The position numbers were made by a program, and so were the translations under genes. Below, one piece after another: positions 1 to 7,730 of a DNA stretch of 17,977 bases. Each line of letters starts with the position of its first letter. The first letter of the stretch is position 1. The notes beneath the pieces are model-generated. The model did not search any database and was not told where the DNA came from. It saw only the letters and a list, made by a program, of their open reading frames with translations. The DNA comes from an uncultured Clostridium sp. (GTDB lineage: Bacteria; Bacillota; Clostridia; Clostridiales; Clostridiaceae): assembly GCA_900547475.1 (NCBI GenBank), contig URGW01000051.1:1-17977 (forward strand), given 5' to 3'.

Positions 1-75
1 GAACAGGCAGACGCACAGGACTTAAAATCCTGCGGTAGCGATACCGTACCGGTTCGATTCCGGTCTTCAGCACCA
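1..75 (+). tRNA. tRNA-Leu (anticodon UAA), 5' end outside the window
   Basis: The anticodon stem CAGGA/TCCTG (17-33) closes a seven-base loop carrying TAA, which reads the leucine codon UUA. A long variable arm follows the anticodon stem, as expected of a class II tRNA such as Leu. The T arm with GGTTCGATTCC and a genomically encoded CCA end (73-75) complete the 3' half. The 5' acceptor strand and the start of the D arm lie before position 1, so the gene is cut by the window edge and is not a pseudogene. Confidence 0.95.
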
Positions 76-109
76 AAGAGATACAAAGCAATTTGTATCT
101 CTTTTTTTA
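76..109 (+). terminator. Rho-independent terminator of the tRNA-Leu transcript
   Basis: A perfect 12-bp stem (76-87 with 92-103) and a GCAA tetraloop are followed by a T tract. It starts directly after the tRNA CCA, so the tRNA is the last gene of its transcript. Confidence 0.9.
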
Positions 110-193
110 TTCTTTAGGAAATTATATTTCCTAAAGAATTGTGGATAACTTTAAAAAGTGTGAGAAACACATAGTCTGCGAAGCAGATTTTGT
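110..193. repeat. Dispersed intergenic repeat, copy 1
   Basis: This block of about 84 bp aligns without gaps to 13567-13650, with roughly three quarters of positions identical by eye. Its first part is a perfect 12-bp inverted repeat (110-121 with 127-138, five-base loop). The conserved core GAAACACA and a GAAGCA block lie further on. Both copies begin in the T tract of a rho-independent terminator. No ORF is present. From 194 to 437 I see only AT-rich sequence. Confidence 0.6.
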
Positions 194-437
194 TCTGTTT
201 AGAAAAGTATAAAAAAATAAATATATTAAGGAAAGTGTGATTTTATTACTAAAGTAATATATAAAATTATTTTTCTTTTACGACAAAATATACAAATTAA
301 TTATTTAAAATACTTTTATAAAAACTTACGTTCGTACTTAAAGAAATTTATTAGAGTTTAAAATGAGAAAATATTAAAGAATAAATTGGTAAAAAAAGGA
401 ATAGTGTCTTACGAAATAAAAAAGTAGTAAACATTAA

Positions 438-470
438 TTGACATATCTCTAGTTATAAAAATGATATCAT
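438..470 (+). promoter_or_regulatory. Candidate spoIIE promoter with 21-bp spacer, Spo0A-type
   Basis: A perfect TTGACA (438-443) is separated by 21 bp from TATCAT (465-470). A 21-22-bp spacing is unusual for the housekeeping sigma factor but is the known form of the Spo0A-activated sigma-A promoters of spoIIG and spoIIE in Bacillus subtilis. The complement of 437-443 reads TGTCAAT, five of seven matches to the Spo0A box TGTCGAA, and it overlaps the -35. A weaker alternative -10 with normal spacing cannot be excluded. The promoter also overlaps the palindrome at 458-473. Confidence 0.55.
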
Positions 471-503
471 TTTATTAGGAATTTTATGAGGAGAATGATA
501 AGT

Positions 504-2888
504 ATGGATTATGGTATTGAAGTGCCTAGCTATAGAAGGGTAGACAATGAAAAAGAAAAAAAGAAATTAAATTTTGAAAATGGAATATTCACATTGATAG
601 TAACTTTAGCTTCGGGAGCTATGTTGAGTAGAGTTGGATTTGGATTTGTGGAAGGTTTATATTTAGCTCCATTTGGAATAGGATATCTTTTGTCGGTGGC
701 TAAGAAGAATGATGTAAGAAGTTTGTTTTTAGTTTTTGCAACAGTTTTGATTGGTTATTTAACTGGAGGAAGTAAAAATATAGATATTATACTTTATATT
801 TCTTTAGCAACAGTAATATTATTATGTAAATTTGTTTGTAATGCCTTAAATAAGGAGTTTAAGAATAGAATAGCATTTTCAACTATTATTATAATATCGC
901 TAGCTGTAGGATTATTAATGGGAGAACAAAGTTTAGAGATAAATTTAGTTTTTTCTTTAGTAAAAGGAATAGTTATAATACCTGTATTTTATATGCTTAA
1001 TTATGCAATTGTATGTATGCAAGAAATAAACACTAATTATTTCTATTCTACAGAAGAATTAATTAGTATAGCTATATTAAGTTGCTTAGTTATAGCTGGA
1101 ATAGGCAATTTTGTTATATTTGGAGTTGAAATAAGAACTATAATAGCATTAGCTATGGTTATTACAACAGCTTATGCGGCAGGAAGTAACTCTGGTGCAA
1201 TATTAGGAGTAACAATGGGAATAATAATAGGAATTGCTAACAATGATTTATTAGTTGCTACTACAGTATATGGTATATGTGGATTAATTGTTGGTGTATT
1301 TAAGGAAACGGGAAAAATATTTTCTGTTCTAGCTTATTTAATATCATTATTTATGATATTAACTTACACTGGAAATATAACAGTTCAATCAGTTATAGAA
1401 GTTGTTGTAGCAGCGGTTATTATGATGTTAATTCCTCAAAAGACTATTAAAGAAATATTAAGAGAGCTTAATAATGAAGAGAAAAGCAAGATAATAAGCG
1501 ATGCTCAAGTTGAAGGAATAAAGCTAGAGTTTGTAGATAGATTAGAATCTTTAAGGGGATCTTTAAATGCAGTAGCAACGTCTATTGAGAGTTTATCTGG
1601 TAATGAAAAATTACTTATGAAAAATAAGGGAACAGCAATGATTGAAAGTTTGGCTGATAGAGTATGTCAAGAATGTGAAATGAATAATAAGTGTTGGGGA
1701 AGAGAGCTTCATAGTACTTTTTCGGATTTTGGAGAGCTTATGTTAAGTTGTGAAAGTAAAAAAATATATTTGCCAAAAGATTTGAATTTAAAATGTGTAA
1801 AAAGAAGCACGTTGTTAAAGAGCGCTGAAGAATTATTTTCAACATATACTGTAAATGAAGCGTTAAAATCTAGACTTATAGAAGGAAGAAGTGTAGTTGC
1901 AAACCAAATAAATAACATGTCTACTACAGTTGCGAGTATACTTGGAGATTTTAATAATAATGTAAATAGTTGTTTGGAGATAGATAAGTTATTAAGAAAG
2001 ACATTGGTAAAAAATAAGATAAGATATAATAATATTTATTCATATACAGATAGAAAAGGACGCTTAAAAATAAAAATAAAAATAGATAGCTATGATGGTG
2101 AAAATTATTGTAGAAAGTCAATTATTCCTGTTATTAGTGAATTAGTAAGGACACCTTTAAGTATAGCTGAAGATGGATGTAAGATTAATCCCGAAACTGA
2201 TGAATGTTCAGTTACTATAGAAGAAGCTTACAAATATAATGTATCATCTTATGTATCATTTAATGTTAAGGATGGAGAAAAATATTCTGGAGATAGCTAT
2301 AGTTTTGGACAAAATAAGGTTGGAGAATATGTAACTATAGTTAGTGATGGTATGGGGTCAGGACCTGAGGCAGGTTTAGAAAGTGAAGCTGCAATAGAGT
2401 TAATAGAGAAATTTATGGAAGGTGGATTTAGTGAAGCAACTATGCTTAATGCTGTAAATTCCATAATGGGTATGAAGTTTAATGAAGATGAGAAATTTAC
2501 TACTTTAGATATGAACTCTATAGATTTATATACTGGGGAAATAGAATTTATTAAGGTTGGAGCAAGTATGAGTTTCATTAAGAAGGGTGATGAAGTTGAA
2601 GTTATTAATAGTTCATCTTTGCCTTTTGGAATATTAGATGATATAAATATCATTCCTATTAAGAAAAAGGTAAAACAAGGTGATATAATAGTTACAATAA
2701 GTGATGGAGTTATAGATGTAGACAAGGGGAATATTGGAGATTATTCTTGGATAGTGGACTATTTAAAAGGAGAACAAAATAATCCTGAGCTAATTTCTAG
2801 GGAGATTCTAGAGTTAGCAAAGAAGAAATGTGATGGAAAAGTACTTGATGATATGACTGTAGTTGTTTCAAAACTTTATGCTTGTTAA
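504..2888 (+). CDS. spoIIE: Stage II sporulation protein E, membrane-anchored PP2C-type serine phosphatase
   Basis: SpoIIE dephosphorylates the anti-anti-sigma factor SpoIIAA, which frees sigma-F in the forespore, and in Bacillus it also acts at the polar division septum with FtsZ. The protein has 794 residues from this start, close to the Bacillus length of about 830. A polytopic membrane region of about ten hydrophobic segments fills roughly residues 25-320. A cysteine-containing cytoplasmic linker follows, and then a C-terminal PP2C domain. The phosphatase motifs are SDGMGSG with Asp615, TISDGVID with Asp734 and DDMTVVV at 782-788. I prefer ATG 504 because GAGGAG (488-493) lies 10 nt upstream. 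An in-frame ATG at 486 with a weaker AGGA would add six residues. The gene is monocistronic, with its own promoter and a terminator at 2947. Confidence 0.95.
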   Translation: MDYGIEVPSYRRVDNEKEKKKLNFENGIFTLIVTLASGAMLSRVGFGFVEGLYLAPFGIGYLLSVAKKNDVRSLFLVFATVLIGYLTGGSKNIDIILYISLATVILLCKFVCNALNKEFKNRIAFSTIIIISLAVGLLMGEQSLEINLVFSLVKGIVIIPVFYMLNYAIVCMQEINTNYFYSTEELISIAILSCLVIAGIGNFVIFGVEIRTIIALAMVITTAYAAGSNSGAILGVTMGIIIGIANNDLLVATTVYGICGLIVGVFKETGKIFSVLAYLISLFMILTYTGNITVQSVIEVVVAAVIMMLIPQKTIKEILRELNNEEKSKIISDAQVEGIKLEFVDRLESLRGSLNAVATSIESLSGNEKLLMKNKGTAMIESLADRVCQECEMNNKCWGRELHSTFSDFGELMLSCESKKIYLPKDLNLKCVKRSTLLKSAEELFSTYTVNEALKSRLIEGRSVVANQINNMSTTVASILGDFNNNVNSCLEIDKLLRKTLVKNKIRYNNIYSYTDRKGRLKIKIKIDSYDGENYCRKSIIPVISELVRTPLSIAEDGCKINPETDECSVTIEEAYKYNVSSYVSFNVKDGEKYSGDSYSFGQNKVGEYVTIVSDGMGSGPEAGLESEAAIELIEKFMEGGFSEATMLNAVNSIMGMKFNEDEKFTTLDMNSIDLYTGEIEFIKVGASMSFIKKGDEVEVINSSSLPFGILDDINIIPIKKKVKQGDIIVTISDGVIDVDKGNIGDYSWIVDYLKGEQNNPELISREILELAKKKCDGKVLDDMTVVVSKLYAC

Positions 2889-2946
2889 AAATAATAAATA
2901 TATATTTGAATAAAATATATAAGTAGTATTAGTAAAGAAACATTTT

Positions 2947-2976
2947 ATAAAAGTGCTCCATTAGAGCACTTTTATT
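2947..2976 (+). terminator. Rho-independent terminator after spoIIE
   Basis: AAAAGTGCTC and GAGCACTTTT (2949-2958 with 2964-2973), extended by two A-T pairs, form a 12-bp stem with a five-base loop. The T-rich 3' arm ends in TTTTATT. It separates spoIIE from the tilS operon. Confidence 0.85.
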
Positions 2977-3022
2977 GATATTTTAAAAAGTTATTTAATT
3001 ATGAACTTAGTACATATTGTAT

Positions 3023-3050
3023 TTACATTAAAAAAGTGTAAATGTATTAT
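3023..3050 (+). promoter_or_regulatory. Candidate tilS operon promoter
   Basis: TTACAT (3023-3028) and TATTAT (3045-3050) are separated by 16 bp, about 30 bp before the tilS start. A 7-bp inverted repeat, ATTTACA/TGTAAAT (3021-3027 with 3037-3043), covers the -35 and the spacer. The region is very AT-rich, so chance matches are likely. Confidence 0.4.
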
Positions 3051-3081
3051 AGAGTTATATTAAAACAAGAGGAGAAGATAC

Positions 3082-4479
3082 GTGTTAAACAAAGTAATAG
3101 ATTATATAAAAGAAAATGAACTTATACAACAAGATGATCAGATATTAGTTGCATTATCTGGGGGACCGGATTCTGTTTGTTTATTACATATATTATATGA
3201 ATTAAAAAATAAATTTAATTTAACTCTAGGTGCCATTCATATAAATCATATGTTAAGAGGTAAAGAAGCTGATAATGATGAAAAATATATAGATAAGTTA
3301 TGTGATGAATTGGGAATAAATCATTATGTGAAAAGAATAAATATAGAGTGTGTTGCAAAAGCTGAAAATGTATCCTTAGAAGTGGCAGGAAGAAATGAAA
3401 GATATAAAGCATTTGAAGAAATAAAAACTAAATATGGATACAATAAGATTGCGGTAGCACATAATGCAAATGATCAAGCTGAAACTATATTAATGAGAAT
3501 TATGAGAGGAACAGGATTAGAGGGATTAACAGGAATAAAAGCAAAAAGGGAAGATGGAATTATTAGACCTATATTATGCTTAAATAGACAAGAAATTGAG
3601 AAGTATTGTGAAGAAAAAAGACTTAATCCTAGAATAGATGCTAGTAATTATGAAAGAATTTATAGTAGAAATAAAATAAGATTAGATATATTACCATATA
3701 TGAAGGAAAATTTTAATGAGGATATAATTGATACACTTAATAGAATGACAATATTATTACAAAAAGACAATGAATTTATAGAAGAATATTCCAATAAATG
3801 TTACAATATATATTGTGAAAATTTGGGTGAAAAATTAAAAGTATCACGAGAACTATTTAAAAAAGAAATGGATTCAATTATAACTAGAGTTATAATAAAG
3901 GCATTTAAGGAAATTTCTAATTCACATCAAAATTTTGAAATGAAGCATATATATGAAATCTTTAGTTTAGCGAATAAGGATACAGGAAAAAGATTAAATC
4001 TAACTAATAAAATAATATGTGAAAATTTATATGGTGATATTATTTTTATTAAGGAAGAAAAACATAAGCAGGAGTTATGTGATAATCGTGAAATTAGAAT
4101 AAATAAAAGTGAGATTTGTAAAAAAATTGCTTTTGATAATTATACAATAAGCTTTGAAGTTATTGAAAATAGTAACAAGGTAGAATTTTCTAAAAATAGC
4201 TTAATAAAGTTATTTGATTATGATAATATAGAAAAAGAGGTTGTAATCAGATATAGAAAAGATGGGGATAAAATTGTACCTTTAGGTATGAATGGAAGCA
4301 AAAAGCTTAAGGATATTTTTATTGATTTAAAAATACCAAGAGAAGATAGAAATAGTATTCCTATTTTATGTTTTGATGATAAAATCTCGTGGATTGTAGG
4401 ATATAAGACATCTCAACTATTTAAAGTTACAAAAGATACAAAAAAAATATTAAAAATAACCATGGATAGAAAGGAATAA
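3082..4479 (+). CDS. tilS: tRNA(Ile)-lysidine synthase
   Basis: TilS uses ATP and lysine to convert C34 of the CAU-anticodon tRNA-Ile2 to lysidine, so that the tRNA reads AUA. AUA is abundant in this genome, which makes the enzyme essential. The protein has 465 residues. The N-terminal PP-loop ATPase domain carries SGGPDS at 26-31, HMLRG near 56-60 and the AHNANDQAET signature at 126-135. The C-terminal third is the usual TilS substrate-binding extension. Translation starts at GTG 3082, with GAGGAG about 7 nt upstream. hpt starts 4 bp after the stop codon, so the two are co-transcribed. This tilS-hpt-ftsH order is widespread in Firmicutes. Confidence 0.95.
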   Translation: MLNKVIDYIKENELIQQDDQILVALSGGPDSVCLLHILYELKNKFNLTLGAIHINHMLRGKEADNDEKYIDKLCDELGINHYVKRINIECVAKAENVSLEVAGRNERYKAFEEIKTKYGYNKIAVAHNANDQAETILMRIMRGTGLEGLTGIKAKREDGIIRPILCLNRQEIEKYCEEKRLNPRIDASNYERIYSRNKIRLDILPYMKENFNEDIIDTLNRMTILLQKDNEFIEEYSNKCYNIYCENLGEKLKVSRELFKKEMDSIITRVIIKAFKEISNSHQNFEMKHIYEIFSLANKDTGKRLNLTNKIICENLYGDIIFIKEEKHKQELCDNREIRINKSEICKKIAFDNYTISFEVIENSNKVEFSKNSLIKLFDYDNIEKEVVIRYRKDGDKIVPLGMNGSKKLKDIFIDLKIPREDRNSIPILCFDDKISWIVGYKTSQLFKVTKDTKKILKITMDRKE

Positions 4480-4483
4480 GAAA

Positions 4484-5023
4484 ATGTTACAAGACGTAAA
4501 AGAAATATTATTTAGTGAAGAAGTTATTAATGCTAAAATAAAGGAATTAGCAGGAAGAATTAGTGACGACTATAAAGGAAAAGAGTTATTAGTTGTAGGA
4601 GTGTTAAAGGGTTCTGTAATATTTGCAGCAGAATTAATTAAAAATATAACAATACCTTGCGAAATTGACTTTATGGCAGTATCAAGCTATGGAAATTCTT
4701 CAGAGACTACTGGAATAGTTAGAATACTTAAAGATTTAGATCATGAAATTTCTGGTAAAGATATTATTATAGTAGAAGATATAGTTGATAGTGGAGTTAC
4801 ATTAGATTACTTATTAAATTACCTAAAGACTAGAAAGGCTAATTCAGTTGAAATAGTATCATTGCTAACTAAACCATCTAGAAGAAAGGTGGATATAGAT
4901 TGTAAGTATATTGGATTTGAAGCTCCAGATGAATTTTTAGTTGGATATGGACTTGATTATGCTGAGAAGTATAGAAACTTACCTTTTGTAGGAATATTAA
5001 AAAGAGAAGTTTATGAAAAATAA
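4484..5023 (+). CDS. hpt: Hypoxanthine phosphoribosyltransferase
   Basis: This purine salvage enzyme joins hypoxanthine or guanine to PRPP to give IMP or GMP in the cytoplasm. The 179-residue length is typical of bacterial HPRTs. The PRPP-binding signature VEDIVDSGVT occupies residues 97-106, the pyrophosphate-loop segment VLKGS lies at 40-44, and a flexible-loop region with SSYGNSSETTG lies at 67-77. The ribosome binding site AAAGGA overlaps the last codons of tilS, suggesting translational coupling. The gap to ftsH is 49 bp with no terminator, so ftsH is probably in the same transcript. Confidence 0.95.
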   Translation: MLQDVKEILFSEEVINAKIKELAGRISDDYKGKELLVVGVLKGSVIFAAELIKNITIPCEIDFMAVSSYGNSSETTGIVRILKDLDHEISGKDIIIVEDIVDSGVTLDYLLNYLKTRKANSVEIVSLLTKPSRRKVDIDCKYIGFEAPDEFLVGYGLDYAEKYRNLPFVGILKREVYEK

Positions 5024-5072
5024 TTTAAATTAATATTAAAAAATAAAATATACAAAGAAAGGGGGGCCTTGA

Positions 5073-6875
5073 ATGAAGAAATATTCAAGTGCTACTGTTT
5101 GGATAATAGCTATAATATTATTATTTTTTGCTGCATCATTTCTTTTAAGGGGAGAAAGTAGCCCTGATAGAATAGTATTTAGTGATTTCCAACAAAAGTG
5201 GATAAATGATGAAATTGAAAAAATAAAAGTAGACCCTGATAAGATGCTTATAACTGGGCAAACAAGAGATAAGAAAAACTTTACAGTATATGCACCAGAT
5301 TCTATGGTGGAAATGCTAAATAGCCAATACACAAAAAATGATATTAATATAGAATATGTTGCACCATCTAATAACAGTATATGGATTAGCATAATACCAA
5401 GTGCTTTAATAATAATATTGTTTTTAGTATTTATTTTCTTTTTTACGCAACAATCACAAAGTGGTGGCAGTGGAAAAGGTGTAATGAATTTTGGAAAAAG
5501 CAGGGCAAAGATGATGTCTCCAGATGCAAAAAGAGTAACTTTTGATGATGTTGCTGGAGCAGATGAAGAAAAAGCAGAATTAGAAGAAATTGTTGATTTC
5601 TTGAAGGCGCCATCTAGATATACTGAGATGGGCGCTAGAATACCAAAAGGTGTTTTATTAGTAGGTCCCCCAGGAACAGGTAAGACTTTACTTGCAAAAG
5701 CTATTGCTGGAGAAGCTGGAGTTCCATTTTTTAGTATATCAGGTTCAGACTTTGTTGAGATGTTTGTTGGGGTTGGTGCATCAAGAGTTAGAGATTTGTT
5801 TGAGCAAGCAAAGAAAAATTCACCTGCATTGATATTTATAGATGAAATTGATGCGGTAGGTAGACAAAGAGGAGCTGGCCTTGGTGGAGGTCATGATGAA
5901 AGAGAACAAACACTTAATCAATTATTAGTTGAAATGGATGGGTTTGGAGCAAATGAAGGTATAATAATGATTGCTGCTACAAATAGACCAGATATACTGG
6001 ATCCAGCATTATTAAGACCAGGTAGATTTGACAGACAAATAGTTGTTCAAAGACCTGATAGAAAGGGAAGAGAAGCTGTATTACATGTTCATACACAAAA
6101 GAAACCTTTAGAGGTTGATGTAAGTTTAGAAGTTTTAGCTAAGAGAACTCCTGGATTTAGTGGTGCTGATTTAGAGAATTTAGCTAATGAAGCTGCACTT
6201 TTAGCTGTTAGAAAAAATAAAAAAGCTATAGGAATGGAAGAATTTGAAGAAGCAATAACTAGGGTTATTGCTGGGCCAGAAAAGAAGAGTAGAGCTATTA
6301 GTGAACATGATAGAAAGCTTACTGCTTATCATGAAGCAGGTCATGCAGTAGTAATGAAGTGTTTAAAACATTCAGATCCTGTTCATGAAATAAGTATTAT
6401 ACCAAGAGGTATGGCAGGTGGATACACAATGCACTTACCTAATGAAGATAGAGCTTATACATCTAAAGAAAAACTACAAGATGAAATGGTAGGACTTTTA
6501 GGTGGAAGAGTTGCTGAAAAATTAATTTTAGGTGATATAAGCACTGGAGCTAAAAATGATATTGATAGAGCTAGTTCAATTGCTAGAGCTATGGTTATGG
6601 AATATGGAATGAGTGATAAAATAGGAACTATTTCATATGGGGCTGATAATAATGAAGTATTTTTAGGAAGAGATCTTGGTAGAGGAAGAAACTTTAGTGA
6701 AGAAATTGGTGCTGAAATAGACAAAGAAGTTAAAAAGTTTATTGAAGTAGCGTACGATAGAGCTGAGGATCTTTTAAAGACTAATATAAATAAGCTTCAT
6801 GCAGTAGCTAAGGAATTATTAGATAAAGAAAAGATTGATGGTAAAGAATTTGAAATGATATTTGATGCAAACTAA
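5073..6875 (+). CDS. ftsH: ATP-dependent zinc metalloprotease FtsH
   Basis: This membrane-bound AAA+ protease degrades misfolded membrane proteins and regulatory substrates. In Bacillus it influences sporulation and phospholipid or stress regulation. Two membrane segments (about 8-25 and 104-124) flank an extracytoplasmic domain. The AAA module carries Walker A GPPGTGKT at 198-205, Walker B IFIDEID at 254-260 and the second region of homology around 303-323. The protease domain has HEAGH at 420-424, with Asp496 in NDI as the expected third zinc ligand. The length of 600 residues is normal, with a short C-terminal tail. The ribosome binding site is an unusual run of six G (5061-5066). It is the last gene of the tilS operon, and the terminator stem begins inside the stop codon. 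Confidence 0.97.
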   Translation: MKKYSSATVWIIAIILLFFAASFLLRGESSPDRIVFSDFQQKWINDEIEKIKVDPDKMLITGQTRDKKNFTVYAPDSMVEMLNSQYTKNDINIEYVAPSNNSIWISIIPSALIIILFLVFIFFFTQQSQSGGSGKGVMNFGKSRAKMMSPDAKRVTFDDVAGADEEKAELEEIVDFLKAPSRYTEMGARIPKGVLLVGPPGTGKTLLAKAIAGEAGVPFFSISGSDFVEMFVGVGASRVRDLFEQAKKNSPALIFIDEIDAVGRQRGAGLGGGHDEREQTLNQLLVEMDGFGANEGIIMIAATNRPDILDPALLRPGRFDRQIVVQRPDRKGREAVLHVHTQKKPLEVDVSLEVLAKRTPGFSGADLENLANEAALLAVRKNKKAIGMEEFEEAITRVIAGPEKKSRAISEHDRKLTAYHEAGHAVVMKCLKHSDPVHEISIIPRGMAGGYTMHLPNEDRAYTSKEKLQDEMVGLLGGRVAEKLILGDISTGAKNDIDRASSIARAMVMEYGMSDKIGTISYGADNNEVFLGRDLGRGRNFSEEIGAEIDKEVKKFIEVAYDRAEDLLKTNINKLHAVAKELLDKEKIDGKEFEMIFDAN

Positions 6876-6901
6876 AAAGTAGCCTTTGGCTACTTTTTTT
6901 C
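6874..6901 (+). terminator. Rho-independent terminator of the tilS-hpt-ftsH operon
   Basis: AAAAAGTAGCC and GGCTACTTTTT (6874-6884 with 6888-6898) form a perfect 11-bp stem with a TTT loop and further T residues. The stem begins with the last two bases of the ftsH stop codon. Confidence 0.92.
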
Positions 6902-6923
6902 ATAGTTGAATTCTATTGAGCAC

Positions 6924-7149
6924 CACATGGAAGCGAAAAAATGAAATATTTATTTTCCGGTAATGGTGAAATTTTCACCTAGAATTTATATAATTGATTC
7001 CGTAAAGTTTGCTAAAGTTTTTAAACTCGCTATTCGCTCAAACAGTAAAAACTTCTTAACGCAACTTTACTCCATCAATTATTAAATTCTACGGCTTAAT
7101 TTCAATGATACCTGCAAATAAATATTTCATTTTTTTCTTTTTACATGTG
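6924..7149. repeat. Long imperfect inverted repeat (226 bp)
   Basis: The arms read toward each other from CACATG (6924-6929) and CATGTG (7144-7149). They include a perfect 20-bp block (6936-6955 with 7116-7135) and matching TAGAATTTA, ATAATTGAT and TAAAGTT blocks further in. At the tip a perfect 8-bp stem (7016-7023 with 7046-7053) closes a 22-base loop containing CTCGCTATTCGCTC. As DNA or RNA it would fold into one very long hairpin. No ORF of note lies inside and I see no clear target-site duplication. It could be a MITE-like element or a structured transcript from the end of the ftsH operon. Confidence 0.6.
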
Positions 7150-7260
7150 TTTACTTATAACGAGCCACTTTATAGTTAATGTTTTGTGCTACAAATTTTT
7201 CTTATATTAAAGTTAATTTGTATATTAATATTTTTAGTTTATTTAAATATATATTTAGAA

Positions 7261-7575
7261 GTTAACAATTTATTATATAAAATATAGCAGAAGTTGTTAA
7301 CTCTTAAGGTGGTTACGCAAGAAATTGTATCCTTTAGCTTAAAAGCTAGTGATAGAGAAAAATTAATGATATTATCGGAAGGAATATTGTAATTAAGTTT
7401 TAGAATTTAATTGTTTTTGGAAGAGAAAGTCCGTTAAGAAGCTGAGGTAAACGATAGTGAACTTCGAAGCTTTAGGACTTTTTCTGGAAAAAATAATATA
7501 AATCCTTAACGAAAATTACACTAATTCCTGGAGGTAATATCATTAATTTTCGTCATCACGGTACTTAAGCTTTAA
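7261..7575 (+). ncRNA. Candidate structured RNA of unknown class upstream of fhs
   Basis: This block is less AT-rich than its surroundings and holds several nested stems. An 11-bp helix pairs 7422-7432 with 7475-7485 (one G-U) and has an internal 5-bp helix at 7439-7443/7468-7472. A perfect 10-bp helix pairs 7509-7518 with 7544-7553. Short hairpins sit at 7335-7348 and 7391-7412. GTTAACAA/TTGTTAAC pair at 7261-7268/7294-7301. CGTTAAG (7432-7438) is complementary to CTTAACG (7505-7511), which would compete with two of the helices or form a pseudoknot. There is no plausible ORF. It may be a free-standing small RNA or a leader of fhs. The clostridial raiA-motif RNA is one class of comparable size to test, but I cannot match it from memory. 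Ends and strand are inferred. Confidence 0.42.
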
Positions 7576-7618
7576 CGAACAATTTAGTTAAAAATAAAAG
7601 TTAATTTGTTTATATTAA

Positions 7619-7652
7619 CGAATATTTTATTTAAAATAAAACAAAATATTCG
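7619..7652. other. AT-rich stem-loop between the candidate RNA and fhs
   Basis: CGAATATTTT (7619-7628) and AAAATATTCG (7643-7652) are perfectly complementary, with a 14-base loop. A preceding GTTAAT/ATTAAC hairpin (7600-7605 with 7614-7619) abuts it. It could end the upstream RNA, although no T tract follows on the + strand, or it could be an operator or leader element of fhs. Confidence 0.35.
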
Positions 7653-7682
7653 ATTAATGTTTTAAAATGAAATTTATGGTGA

Positions 7683-7688
7683 TATAAT
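7683..7688 (+). promoter_or_regulatory. Possible fhs -10 element
   Basis: A perfect TATAAT lies 43 bp before the fhs start codon. No convincing -35 hexamer is visible at normal spacing, so an activator may be needed or the true promoter may lie further upstream. Confidence 0.3.
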
Positions 7689-7730
7689 TTAGATATATTT
7701 AAAATTTAAAATAATAAGGAGGTTTATTAT

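Noticed and set aside
486..503. Alternative upstream start for spoIIE at ATG 486
   Set aside because: GAGGAG at 488-493 overlaps this start and is correctly spaced for ATG 504. The 486 start has only a weak AGGA.
2297..2725. Minus-strand open frame of 142 codons inside spoIIE
   Set aside because: It is a shadow of the well-supported spoIIE frame, with no ribosome binding site and no recognisable family. The same holds for the other antisense frames within genes.
7417..7490. GAGAAAGTCC resembling the GAGGAAAGTCC of RNase P RNA
   Set aside because: The other conserved RNase P segments (the P4 3' strand with ACAGAA and the AACCCGGCTTA-like block) are not seen nearby. The stretch is better explained as one arm of the local 11-bp stem.
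7300..7730. Tetrahydrofolate riboswitch upstream of fhs
   Set aside because: The location would make sense, but I cannot find the conserved internal-loop sequences of that riboswitch in the region.
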